64,000 bases of DNA from Oasisia sp. SBJ-2009 (taxonomy: Eukaryota > Annelida > Polychaeta > Sabellida > Siboglinidae): the NCBI GenBank assembly GCA_964017155.1, contig OZ024865.1, forward strand, positions 10,911,509-10,975,508, written 5' to 3'. Positions within the stretch are counted from its first letter, which is position 1. Each line of letters opens with the position of its first letter. This document shows positions 1-10,648 of the stretch, piece by piece. The notes below the pieces were generated by a model that did not search any database, had not been told where the DNA came from, and saw only the letters and a list, made by a program, of their open reading frames with translations. Both the position numbers and the translations under genes were made by a program.

Positions 1-1828
1 TATTTAATTAGTATGTTACGTTTGACCACTGTTCCAATTTATCAATTACCGTATTGTGCGTATAAAATTGCACACATACTATACTATAAAACCGAAAATA
101 TGCGTTATGACATCCCTACTACTTTATAAATAATTACTCTATATTAAAAATTAATGTGTCATTGCATTCACCCAACACTTTTGGCTGTTCATATCTTAAT
201 TTTATTATGGACCAAGATTTGCCCAGGTAATGGTGCATAGTGACAGGAGGTCATGTTTACAAAATGCCAGTTTCTGTTCGGGTCCAAATCATATTATCTC
301 TTTACCTGTAGAACAAAACAAGTTATCAAAGATATTTAATAATGAATCGTTAGCGCCTATGCCTATTGTGCATAGATAGGAAGTGATACGCAGCAGGTAA
401 ATGAAATGTTACATACCTATAGCAGCATGCTATGTACTGTGAAATGTGTGCATACCTACGGTTTCATTTCTGATAAGCATGTCAATATTTAAATGTTTTA
501 ACTGAAGTTACCCAAATCCTTTTACTAGATCTTCAACATGACTTCGTTATGCGACATAAAATGTACCATTCTACGAACACTTCTAGTTTTGCTTCCCAAA
601 AGTCCCATTTGTCGACGTTTTGTGAGAAATGACCACAGCTATGAGAGAAATTGCCCTAAAAGCCGTAGTTAGCCGGGGCAAACAGCTAAATCAAACGTTT
701 GTCACCAATACGGATCGTTTTAAGTCATGAAGATCGATCGTATTGGTTTATACCCCCAAATCATTACATGACGGCAACATGTTTCCAATTAATAGTTTTG
801 AGTAATTATGTTAAAAACGATGATGTATTTACACCCTTTGCATCTATGGAAACTGGATAGCCAAAAAACTATTTCCGGAATGGTGTTTCAATCATGAAAA
901 TTGAAAGGGCGAGTCGGTGACATTAAAGCTTAATGTCAACCACTCCGAAGTGAGCGGAGAAAGGTGTTCCCACATGACAAGCCAAATAACTCCCAGGCGG
1001 CTGGATACACAGCGGCAGTTTACCACCAGAATCAGCGGTGTACGATGAGGCATTGATCTCTTTCTGCTCTCTCGCGACAAGGCAGATGTGAACAGCTTTA
1101 ACCTAAACGTAGCTCAACAGTAAATCAGGTGAGTAGAAACCTTTACTTACTGGTATAAGTTATCTGTCTTTTCGTGGCGACAACTCTCGCACGGTTGATT
1201 GATCAGCGTTTGTATTTTTGAAATGTAAGGTGCTAATGAATTTGTGCAAGTAAACATACTGTTAGTCACGGATTTATGTAGGTTTTTTTGACAACACCGA
1301 CAATGAGCATTTCCAAAAAGCCTTTTCTAAATGAGAAGGAAAGTTGCATTCATTTGGAGTCATTTTGGTTAAGAGTTCGCTCTGACGAGGCTATTGGCGT
1401 TCGAAGGACTGAACTGGAAGGGTTATATATGGAAAGTTACACGTCAGCATCAACAGCAAGGGGGTTTGATAGACGGTGATATAGGCAAACAGATCCAGGC
1501 GGATGTTTGGACTGTGTCTTCTTTCGTGCGATGCAATTTCAGTTGTCTTTGTCCATCACAATCAATAACTTTTATAGTGAAAGCTTCAGGTTAGCGTTTG
1601 GAAAATAAGAAAGTTTGGCAAGCCTTATGAGACTGGCAACATATGGCATTGTGGAAGCGACACATGTTTTGAAATGAGGTCACCATGAGCTATGGAATCA
1701 TTTCTCAATAAATAGACCAAGTGTCTGTTCGTTACAACTATTGACCCATATATACTGGCTTTAAAAATTACTAGTTATATTTTGTTATGCGTCTAAATTC
1801 GTTCACACTGCTGATGAAACTAATTGAT
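1..1828. other. AT-rich stretch with no recognised gene
   Basis: I read both strands and found only short open frames with no family resemblance, no RNA-gene signature and no repeat shared with the rest of the window. It could be intergenic or intronic DNA; splice-site searching by eye is not reliable here. Confidence 0.6.
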
Positions 1829-2014
1829 CGTTCGTTCGTTCGTTCGTTCGTTCGTTCGTTCGTTCGTTCGTTCGTTCGTTCGTTCGTTCGTTCGTTCGTT
1901 CGTTCGTTCGTTCGTTCGTTCGTTCGTTCGTTCGTTCGTTCGTTCGTTCGTTCGTTCGTTCGTTCGTTCGTTCGTTCGTTCGTTCGTTCGTTCGTTCGTT
2001 CGTTCGTTCGTTCG
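1829..2014. repeat. (TTCG)n tetranucleotide microsatellite
   Basis: About 46 uninterrupted copies of TTCG. The same motif, read on the other strand as GAAC, forms the much longer array at 27.77-28.24 kb. Translated tetrapeptide frames on both strands are artefacts of a 4-nt repeat. Confidence 0.97.
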
Positions 2015-2491
2015 AACATCAGCAAGGCAAGCTTCAACATCATGGTTCCTCAGTGTCGTGTGTGGTGGCGTTACGACCTAATATAGCCGGGAAAGAGAGA
2101 CCCACTCACATTTGTACCGTTATTCATATCCGAAGCAACACGGAGTGGTCTGTGAACGACGACAACTCACAGTCTGTGCGTTGCATGGCATTGTTTCCAA
2201 ATGTCGCTGTCCTCTATGTAGGCTATGTTTTAGTCGAAAATATCAGCGTTAACATCACTTGCTGTTTGGGGTCGTACACAGAGTATGTCACGTGGTACGG
2301 TGGAGTGGGGAGGCATGACGAGGCGACGCAGAGTGGTCACCGAGTATGTCATACCGTGGGAATAACACGATTGGTTTGACTGGGGAGCTGTCAATGTTAC
2401 TCAAATAGTATTAGTTCACCACACAGTTTTTGTCATAATTTTCAGATCATTCGAGTAGACAGCCTCTTGTCTAACCTATACATATTTTGCT

Positions 2492-2508
2492 ACATATATG
2501 TGTATTAC

Positions 2509-2539
<31 letters not shown>

Positions 2540-2543
2540 CATA

Positions 2544-2575
<32 letters not shown>

Positions 2576-2583
2576 CAAATATA

Positions 2584-2620
<37 letters not shown>
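2492..2620. repeat. Imperfect (TA)n tract
   Basis: Alternating TA interrupted by a few G and C bases. One of at least ten (TA)n tracts in the window. Confidence 0.9.
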
Positions 2621-2621
<1 letters not shown>

Positions 2622-2894
2622 AATCTACATTGGTAGATATGCAACTATTATTATAAGCATAGATATATGTGTTTTAGAGAATATTGGCCAGAATGAACAT
2701 AATATTGGTGAACATGTCAGGAATGTCAAGGTTGGCCACGGGTGTCATGAAGTCTCTGTTTTCCTTCGACCGTACAGCAGCTGTGTATACATAGAGGACT
2801 GGTTCGGTCGGGCCTATGTATGAACGGATACCCCCATTAATAGTAGCAGTAGTAGTAATAATACTAACTTGACTTAATCGTTTAGGCCGATCTC

Positions 2895-3022
2895 ACCTTT
2901 CTCTGTCCTCTTGGATGATACACCCGTTATTTTCAGCCGTCTAGAGCACACCGCTCTGATATCTCCTTTCTCTGTCTTCTTGGGTGATACACCCGCCATT
3001 TGCTGCCGTCTAGAGCCCACCG
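2895..3022. repeat. Two-copy tandem duplication, unit about 69 bp
   Basis: Both copies start CTTTCTCTGTC, contain GATACACCCG and end GTCTAGAGC, with a handful of substitutions between them. No coding potential recognised. Confidence 0.8.
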
Positions 3023-3207
3023 AGCTGCGGGAGTCCAGTGTCGTGCCTTGTTTGATTGTCCATTTGTTGTGGTCTTGCTCTTCGATAATGTTCGTTATGT
3101 GCTGTTTTAGTTAACATTTGCTTGGAATACGACAGACCAAGTAATAGTATACATACTAATATTTCTACACTGGAACATGTAGCTGTAATTTGTACTTATT
3201 CGTCATC

Positions 3208-3342
3208 CATCCATCCGTTGACGACTCACGCATTGCTTTCGATTATGAGATTGATTAATCCCCTGGTTTTGTCGCGCCACTGAGCTTGATTTTCGAGGAT
3301 ATTGGCGCAAAAGAAGTTACTATTATTATTATTATTATTATC
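3208..3342 (+). mobile_element. 3' tail of an L2-like LINE, severely 5'-truncated
   Basis: This 135-bp stretch matches, almost base for base, the 3' end of the longer LINE at 36.4-38.3 kb (opposite strand), including the terminal (ATT)n. LINEs integrate 3' end first and are often truncated, so this is a typical stub. It lies directly against the broken first transmembrane segment of the GPCR that follows, and the ATT tail supplies the apparent isoleucine run upstream of that frame. Confidence 0.85.
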
Positions 3343-4343
3343 AATTTGTCTTCATTGGAACGACCATTTACTTGCGAATTGATTGGCAACAACCTCGCTT
3401 TCGTCGTCTTCTGGAGGCACAACATTAAGACATCGGCGTGTTTTCTCTTCCAGAGTCTGGCGCTCGTCGACTCAACCATGCTGCTGCTTGAAATTCCGCT
3501 GTTCCCTTTATATTCCTTCGTTGTCTACACCGACTGGCTGAAGGGGTATTTAGATATATACGCATATGTACAAGTATCCATAATGCGACTGGGATTAATT
3601 GCTCGGACAGCCTCGATATGGGTTGTCGTATTGTTCGCCGTTAACAGATACATTGCCGTGTGTTTTCCATTGCCGTGTTTTTTTTTAAGTCTTTGCGATG
3701 GTGCACCATTTCGAAGGTGAAGAAACAGTTGGCTTTCGTGTTTATGTCCGCGGTCCTGTACAACATCCCGCAGTTTGCCGAGAGCCGCATCGAGTACGTG
3801 CCTTTCTACGACAAGACGTATAAACCATACGTAGTTCGTACGAAGCTCGGGTCGGAAACCTTATATTACATTATCTACGACAGTGCATTGTATTTCACGT
3901 TCATTGTGGCTCTGCCCATATTCACCTTGGCATATATGAACATACGCGTGATCCAAGTTTTGAAGGCGGGGCGACTGGAACGAAAGGAGATGGTAAATCA
4001 GCGCCAGCAGAATGACAACACTGTCACCGTCGTTCTCACCATTGTCGTCGTCGTCTTAATCATCTGCCAAGTTCCGGCTTTCGTTGGCAAGGCGTTGTTG
4101 ATCGTGGCGTCGAAAAATGCGCAGTCGTGTGGCGGCTACGATTTGTATCTGCGACCGGTCGCTAACACGCTCGTCGTACTAAACTCGTCGGTCAATTTCG
4201 TCATCTGCGTCCTCGTCAACAAACGTTTCCGACACCTGCTGACCCAGACCGTGGGCTGCTGCAGCGTGACGGAAGTAGCCGGACGGAGGCAGGCCAAAGT
4301 CGACGGGAAGACGTCCGCGTGTGAGGGTTATCTGTTACGTTGA
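3343..4343 (+). pseudogene. Peptide (FMRFamide-receptor-like) GPCR, broken
   Basis: This is a rhodopsin-type seven-transmembrane receptor, likely for a neuropeptide at the plasma membrane. The first frame (to about 3680) holds the end of TM1 (IGNN...FVVFWR), TM2 (SLALVDSTMLLL) and TM3 ending in NRYIAV, the equivalent of the DRY motif. The second frame (from about 3690 to the stop at 4343) holds the second cytoplasmic loop (ISKVKKQL), TM4-TM6 and a TM7 reading NSSVNFVICVLVNKRFR. The frames differ, and the break falls at a run of nine T next to a short local duplication (TTTTCCATTGCCGTG). The N-terminus and start of TM1 are missing, replaced by a LINE tail. The fold is clear; the FMRFamide-receptor assignment is family resemblance only. 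A sequencing or assembly error in the T run could mimic the frameshift, but it would not restore the N-terminus. Confidence 0.8.
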
Positions 4344-4724
4344 TGTTGATCAAGAGTATGACATTGACAGCAGCGTAGAAGTAACGCACCGTTTTGTATA
4401 TCGATTCGGGCGGATTACACGAACATAAGGAATTACGGAGACACAGCTGCACGACCCGTCCACAGAAGTGTCTCGTTGTTTAGTTCAGCGCCCGATTGTG
4501 AAATGCGGAGGCCCATTTAACAATTTGTGCAGTAACTAACTAAGTATTGTGTCACATTAGTGAACAAGTGAGTTGACGACGGTTATAGTGCCCACGTAAG
4601 TTCTATTTTATGATAACAGTAAAGCTTTAAATGTGTATGAAGGGTTTGTTATGTTGGATACAATAGAGTGTATGGAACAAACCAATTCGCAGAACAAGTG
4701 TTGCGTCAGACACTACATCTGTGT
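4344..4724. other. Downstream flank of the GPCR pseudogene, no gene seen
   Basis: Short non-coding spacer between the receptor stop codon and the minisatellite. Nothing else recognised. Confidence 0.5.
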
Positions 4725-5235
4725 CAGTAAGAAGCATGTTGTCACAGTAAGATACATGTTGTCATAGTAAGAGCTTGTTGTCATAGTAAGAAGCATATTG
4801 TCATAGTAAGACGTATGTTGTCAATTCAAGAGGCAAGTTGTCCTAGTAATTGAGGCTTGTTGTCATAGTAAGAGACATGTTGTCATAGTGACTGAGGCAT
4901 GTTGTCATGGTAAGAGGAATGTTGTTTTAACAAGAGGCTTGATGTTATAGTAAGTAGTATGTTGTCATAATAAGAGGCATGTTATCATAAAAAAGAGGTT
5001 TGCTGTCGTAGTAAAGGGCACGTTGTCACAGTAAGGGGCATGTTGTCATAATAAGAGGCGTTATATCATAGTAAGGGGCATGTTGTCATAGTAAGGGGCA
5101 TGTTGTCATAAAAAGAGGCGTTATATCATAGTAAGGGGCATGTTGTCATAGTAAGGGGCATGTTGTCATAGAAAGAGGCGTTATATCATAGTAAGGGGCA
5201 TGTTGTCATAGTAAGAAGCATGCTATCATGTGTAC
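4725..5235. repeat. Minisatellite, about 20-bp unit
   Basis: More than 20 degenerate copies of a unit close to ATGTTGTCATAGTAAGAGGC. A higher-order unit of about 60 bp (two standard units plus one reading GTTATATCATAG) repeats near 5040-5210. The inverted counterpart at 38.94-39.05 kb keeps only about five units, so the array changed length after the two arms were duplicated. The variable, spacer-less copies exclude a CRISPR array. Confidence 0.9.
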
Positions 5236-6309
5236 ATCTAGAAGAACACTTGCATCACACTGAGGTTTTCAAGTTATATTTGACATTTCGATACCAAGGA
5301 AATTACCCAGAAGACGTAGTAAGTATAACCCACAAAATGTATTGCTGAAACGACAACGCAGCTGATCTGTTGGCCCTGCTCTGAATTTGACACGTTAACC
5401 AATAAAGTACAATTTATGGAATGTTTCATTTGGCAAATGATACTAGTTTAACCGAAGGTCACCCCCCATTAACTACTAATGTTGGGTAAAAGTAATTATA
5501 AGATTGGATGTTTGAATGAAATAATTGACACATACTTATGTTTCTAATCTTTAAGATTGAGGTGAATTGAATATTCGAATATATTTTTTTAAGCGAAAGA
5601 TGAACGTAACAAGGAGGCACTCATTCAGGGATATACATTGTCACAAAAACAACAATTTAAATAATAATGGATTTCATAAAAATGAAATATTATTTACATT
5701 TAGTGCATGAACGAAATGTTTAGACAAACGGATTTGTGTTAATGTCATCCTATGAAACATGCGGTGGGCGTCGTTCATGAGACCACTGATGCGAATATTT
5801 GAGTTAGTAATACTAATTATACAATAACAGTATCACTAGCAAGCGCAACAACGACAATACTAATAATAATAATAATAATATTATTAAAACTGTGATTGAA
5901 TATTATTACAAACGAGTCTAAATCCTCGTTCATGGGTTCCTAGAAAAATTCCTTTAATATTTAAAACGGAAAACGTCAAATAAGATATATATTACAATAT
6001 AAAATATAAATCAAGTACATGTTCAAGTATAAAACATTGCATAGCATAATAGTCACTGAGGTTTCTTGTTTCACTAATGCTGTGTTTCATACTGCCTTGG
6101 TTACACCTGTGGAATGAACTTAATAGCTCGATTCAATATATCTCGCATACCAAAATCCATTCTTTTAAGCGGGCTAATTGATATACGTTACACTGCCTCC
6201 GTAAAAGCATATAATTGTATTGCGTATATATACATCAATTATTTGAAATGCCACAAACAGATAGAGTCTGACCAACACGTTCTAGTAAATATCGAAAACA
6301 TTTGGAATT

Positions 6310-6508
<199 letters not shown>

Positions 6509-6998
6509 CAAATTGTAAACATAAATATACTAAGAAACGTGTATATAAGATAACAGTGCACTAAGAGGAAATTACATTGGGTCCTAGAAACTAACTTTTA
6601 GAAATGTAGATGTCACATATATTTTATTTATTGACATGTACAATGCCTATATGTATACGAAGGCACCAGTTGTTCTGTTCTTTTGCGAACTATTGTCTAT
6701 TGATTAATTAGTTCATTAAACTAAATAAGAAAACTGCATAGATCAGACAGGAGCCACGAAAGCTGAAGCTTTGTAATTTATATAGTATAAAGATAACAGT
6801 AGACAGTATACAACATAATATAACAGCCGTTTTTTAGTTCCCTATAACAAGTGTCTACCCAGACTACTGAAAACTATGAACGTATCGACCCTACGTTTTG
6901 TGACATTTACGTTGGTCTGACTCTGGCATTTTATTTATTGATGAAATGATGTTCAATACAACAACATGCTTTTACGGCACTAGCGTAGCATTGAGTGA

Positions 6999-7079
6999 TC
7001 AATTAGTACGCCTAAACGTGACGACAGTTTCAATGACGAAATGGTACAAGTAGACGCTACGTTGGAGCGACGATACATT
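6999..7079 (-). pseudogene. GPCR N-terminus/TM1 scrap
   Basis: The minus strand reads SLQRSVYLYHFVIETVVTF before a stop, like the end of the extracellular N-terminus and start of TM1 in peptide GPCRs. The same residues occur at 35285-35352 in the inverted arm. It is cut on its 5' side exactly where transposon E1 begins and on its 3' side by the non-coding arm sequence. It is too short to be functional. Confidence 0.6.
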
Positions 7080-7535
7080 TAGTCCTGGCTCTGCCATATA
7101 GGCCCGTAAAAATGTTGAGGTAAACGCAGTTTTGCTTTGATGTGTCATCTACATACCATGTCTTTCAACAACCCAGGAGGTGCTTTTTGAAAATCCGTGA
7201 CATAAGGTCACTGGAGCGTGAAATCCAAAATGGCAGCCGCTGATCAGGTTTTCATCTATAATTTTGGATCTAGAAGGGCTAGATAGTCAAACTTGGTGTC
7301 GATTCCGCCTAATATTGACATTACCGATACGCCTAACCCATTTTACGATTTGACGCCATGGTTGATGATCATTCCAACATGGCCGCTCATCCACGACGAC
7401 TGTCGACTGCAGAAACACAATAAGCCGTAACTTCCGATCGAAATGAACTCGAATCTTGGTTTGATGTCCCTCTCGATAGCTACGAGGATCCCCAATTAAA
7501 TACATTTCCTTTCATGACCTTTCGAGTTGACTATA
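7080..7535 (+). repeat. E1 left arm, outer part
   Basis: Reverse complement of about 18180-18632 with scattered substitutions. It contains the terminal TIR, the GAAATCCAAAATGGC block and the first half of the arm subunit (CTGTCGACTGCAGAAACAC). It ends at GACTATA, the LINE target site. Confidence 0.85.
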
Positions 7536-7750
7536 ATAATAATAATTTTATTTAAACACCTCATTTCTTTACGTAGTACATTCAGGGGTGTGTACAAGTA
7601 AAATAGCTTAAAAATGTAATATATTACAACAGTTCAGCAAATTATAAGTACACATTTTGATAAAATAATGCACACAAAAAGTAAAAAACTAAATGTACGC
7701 TCATTTAAAATATAAAGTGTTCATTTTCTTTCTAAAATGTCTAGAATAAA

Positions 7751-9073
7751 TTACGAAGATGCCTGTTTAAAGAAAAACGTTTTTAGGTCTTTCTTAAAAT
7801 GTCCGGAATCTTGTTGTTTCCTGAGATAAAATGGAAGCGAGTTCCACAGTGCAGGTCCCGCACATGAAAAGGCTCGTCGCCCTAAACGTTTTAGGTTGAC
7901 CCTTGGAACGCAGACGAGAGCCTGGTCAGCCGAACGCAGACTGCGACGGGGAACGTACGGCGTGATTCGATCAGCCAGATAGCGCGGAATGTTAGCATGC
8001 ACGGCGCTGTGCATAAAAGTCAGCAGTTTGAAATAAATACGCTGTGTCACGGGTAGCCAGTGCAACTCTCGCAGAGCCTCCGTCATGCTGTGTTGGTCAC
8101 GGCGATGTAAACGTAGGATGACGCGCGCTGCTGAACGCTGGACCATTTCAAGTCTATACAACAGCGTTCCAGTAATGCCGTACAGGGCAGCATTACCAAA
8201 ATCAAGTCGCGATGTGACTAACGCATGAACAAGTGTCTTGCATGCTCGAAGAGTTAGCGCAGATCGTATTTGCGCTATACAACGAAGTTGGGCGTAGGCA
8301 GTCGGGCAGGTACGGCTTACGTGTGCGGTCATCGACAAAGTTGAATCGAGGTGCACGCCAAGGTCGCGAATGTTGGCCGAAGTGGTAACGTTGCGTCCAC
8401 ATATGTCGATGATAAGAGGACGTGGCTGCGGAGTGCGGTGATTCGGTGTGGTAAAAAGAATTGTCTCTGGTTTTGCTTCGTTCAAAAGTAGGTAGCGCGA
8501 CGCTAGCCAAGCTTTCACGTCGATGACACACCGGGATATCTGGTCGGCTGCAGACGCCGAATCGTTAGGTGGAAAGTCAACATAGAGTTGTGTGTCGTCA
8601 GCGTACACATGGTAACGAACACCATGCGTTTCGAAGATATATGACAGGCCAGCGCAGTAAACAGTGAAAAGTAGAGGGCCCAACACACTGCCCTGTGGAA
8701 CTCCGTGTCGCAGTCGGGTTCTGTGAGACGAGTGACCGTCGACACTGACGCATTGTGTGCGGTCGGTAAGATACGATGCGAGCCAGCAGAGTGCGTCGCC
8801 TCGTACCCCGATTCGAGGTAGATATATTAACAGTATGTCATGGTCGATAGTGTCAAACGCAGCGCTGAGGTCAAGCAGTACAGGTACTACGTGCTTATGC
8901 ATATCCAGAGATCGCAAAATGTCGTCCTAAATACACACAATTGCGGTTTCGACACTGTGTGCCCGGCGGTAGGCACTCTGAAATGGATCTTCGAGGTCGT
9001 TGCTTTGCAGATGTAGACGCAGTTTGGCGGAGACGTGACGTTCGAGTAATTTGGATGCATAAGGAAGGTTAGA
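7751..9073 (-). pseudogene. LINE reverse transcriptase, C-terminal part
   Basis: This part runs from the fingers region (DPFQSAYR) through the palm motifs AAFDTIDHDILL, HGVPQGSVLGPLLF and YADDTQLY, to the thumb and the C-terminal motif RAFSCAGPALWNSLP typical of L2/CR1-type LINEs. The catalytic YADD aspartates are present. One in-frame stop lies near 8925, just before DDILRSLDMHK, so this copy could not make the whole protein even before the gypsy insertion. The reading frame joins exactly to 14340-14672 once the gypsy element and one copy of its 4-bp target duplication are removed. Confidence 0.9.
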
Positions 9074-9197
9074 TGTAACCCTGGTGGATACTGATAGTCA
9101 CCAGAGGGCACTGTAGTATAAGGCCACGCCCAGCTGGTTGAACTGGACAACTGCTGAGGCGCAGTTTGCCCTGGGCCAGCGACTGGTCAACAACTAC
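9074..9197 (+). repeat. 5' LTR remnant of gypsy-1
   Basis: Matches the first 124 bp of the 3' LTR at 14006 with two or three substitutions. The break is followed by a few bases that repeat the local ACAACTAC motif, then gag resumes at about 9205. This looks like end-joining with templated filler. Confidence 0.9.
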
Positions 9198-9204
9198 TAA
9201 CAAC

Positions 9205-9923
9205 TACTTTTGTCTCCCTTTGGGAAAAACCGTAGTAATGCTCAACTAAAGAGGGAGTTGTATGATAGAAGACAGAGAAACAGGGAAAGTGTTAGGGAAT
9301 TATCTCGGGCCCTGTTAGAAATCTCTGAAGGTATAGCTGATACATTGCAGAGTAAGAACGAAATGGTAATTGAAGTGTTCTGCGAGAACCTGGTGGATGT
9401 CCACATAAAGAGAGAGATGAAACGATTGGTAAGAGGTCAATCGACGATTTCCTTTAGTGCCTTGAGAGCTGAAGCTATTCGTCTCGAGGAAGACGGAATG
9501 GGTAGTTCTTATGAGAATGCATGTTTCCGGGGAATTCAGGAGCCTCACCATACCCCAGGCGAACCTAGTCCACTGGACCGAATCGCAGCACAATTAGAAC
9601 TACTTGCTACAACTCAGTCGGAAATAGTTTCTTTGTTACGATCACAACAACAGGCGCCAGTGGGTGTGGTGAATCCTGATAGACCGGAGCCCAGTAGCGG
9701 CGGCGCGGTTTATTGTGAGTACTGTAGCCGAAGGGGTCACACCTTCGTGAGGTGCTGGAAGCGCGCTAGTGATAGGTGTCGTAATGGGGAACAATCAACC
9801 GGTCGCGAATACATGGGTCATTCGCATGATAGCACAGCGACTAATGCAATGCAGGGTAGCCAGGTAGTACATCCTAGGTCAGAACCAGCCTCCTTGACAT
9901 CCCGTGATTACTTGGGAAACTAA
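9205..9923 (+). pseudogene. gag: gypsy-1 gag, N-terminus deleted
   Basis: This is the structural polyprotein that would form the capsid and bind element RNA. It aligns throughout with residues from about 100 onward of the gag part of gypsy-2 (30334 onward). A retroviral-type zinc knuckle of the form C-x2-C-x4-H-x4-C is present near 9715-9757 (CEYCSRRGHTFVRC). The region before it (ELLATTQSEIVSLL) is probably helical. There is no genuine start codon because the front of the gene was removed together with most of the 5' LTR. It ends at the stop near 9921, and protease follows in the -1 frame. Confidence 0.85.
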
Positions 9924-9979
9924 GTAGCCCTGCTGCTGAGCGTCAGGCAGACAGGCGTAACAACTTAGACGGTGTACTA

Positions 9980-10648
9980 GTGGACGCAATTGTGGGGAAA
10001 ACACCAATACTTTCTTGTGATATAGCAAATCAACCAACTAACATGGTGCTAGACATGGGCTCAGAGGTGACAATTATACAGGAGTGGTGGTTTGACGAAT
10101 ATTTAAAGCCGTCAATTGGTTGCTTAAGCGATGCGTCTTCGTGGTTGCGGTTCGAAGCTGCCAACTCGTTAGGATTCCCATATGTGGGATACTTTATTGC
10201 GGATGTAAATGTATTAGGAACCATTGTGAAAGATAAGGGCATTTTAGTGCAGAAAGATCCACCAGGGCTTACTCACCACCACCCAACGTCTGGGATATTG
10301 GGAATGAATGTTTTAGGCGACATCCCCGACATAAGGGATCTACTTCTTACCATTAAGACCCATGATGCAAACCCAAAACATGATATAGAGGGTAGAAATG
10401 TGACACTTGTAGGTGACCGTAATGTAAACATTCCAGCGTGGTCTTCTTGTAATGTATTAGTGTCAGGTCCCCGGTGTACTGGTAATGCGATGGTAGAACC
10501 CCTAGACGGGACCCTAAAGGGAGGGTTGCTACTGCAAACTGGACTTGTGGGTTCCATAGAGGGACGTTTTGAAGTAACTATCATTAATCCAACTTCGGAT
10601 GAGATATGGCTACGTCCCCCTTCCCCGTTGGAAGGATATATGCCGTAG
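9980..10648 (+). pseudogene. pro: gypsy-1 aspartic protease region
   Basis: Retropepsin-like domain that would cut the polyprotein. The active-site loop reads VLDMGSEVTII where retropepsins have D-T/S-G, so the second residue is changed. The second hallmark, GILGMNVLG, fits the family's ILG motif. The frame is -1 relative to gag and remains open upstream of 9980, overlapping the gag end, so a gag-pro frameshift is possible. It ends at 10648, where the polymerase continues in yet another frame after a C-rich tract; that second shift may be mutational. Confidence 0.75.

Larger units (their letters stand above)
2015..3207. other. Non-coding stretch with small tandem repeats
   Basis: No gene recognised. 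It holds an imperfect TA-rich tract and a small tandem duplication, listed separately. Confidence 0.55.

Noticed and set aside
3286..3342. ATG at 3286 as the true start of the GPCR
   Set aside because: This ATG and the isoleucine run that follows are the 3' tail of a LINE, matching 36445-36500 on the other strand.
4725..5235. CRISPR-like array
   Set aside because: Units are contiguous without unique spacers, they vary in sequence, and the genome is clearly eukaryotic.
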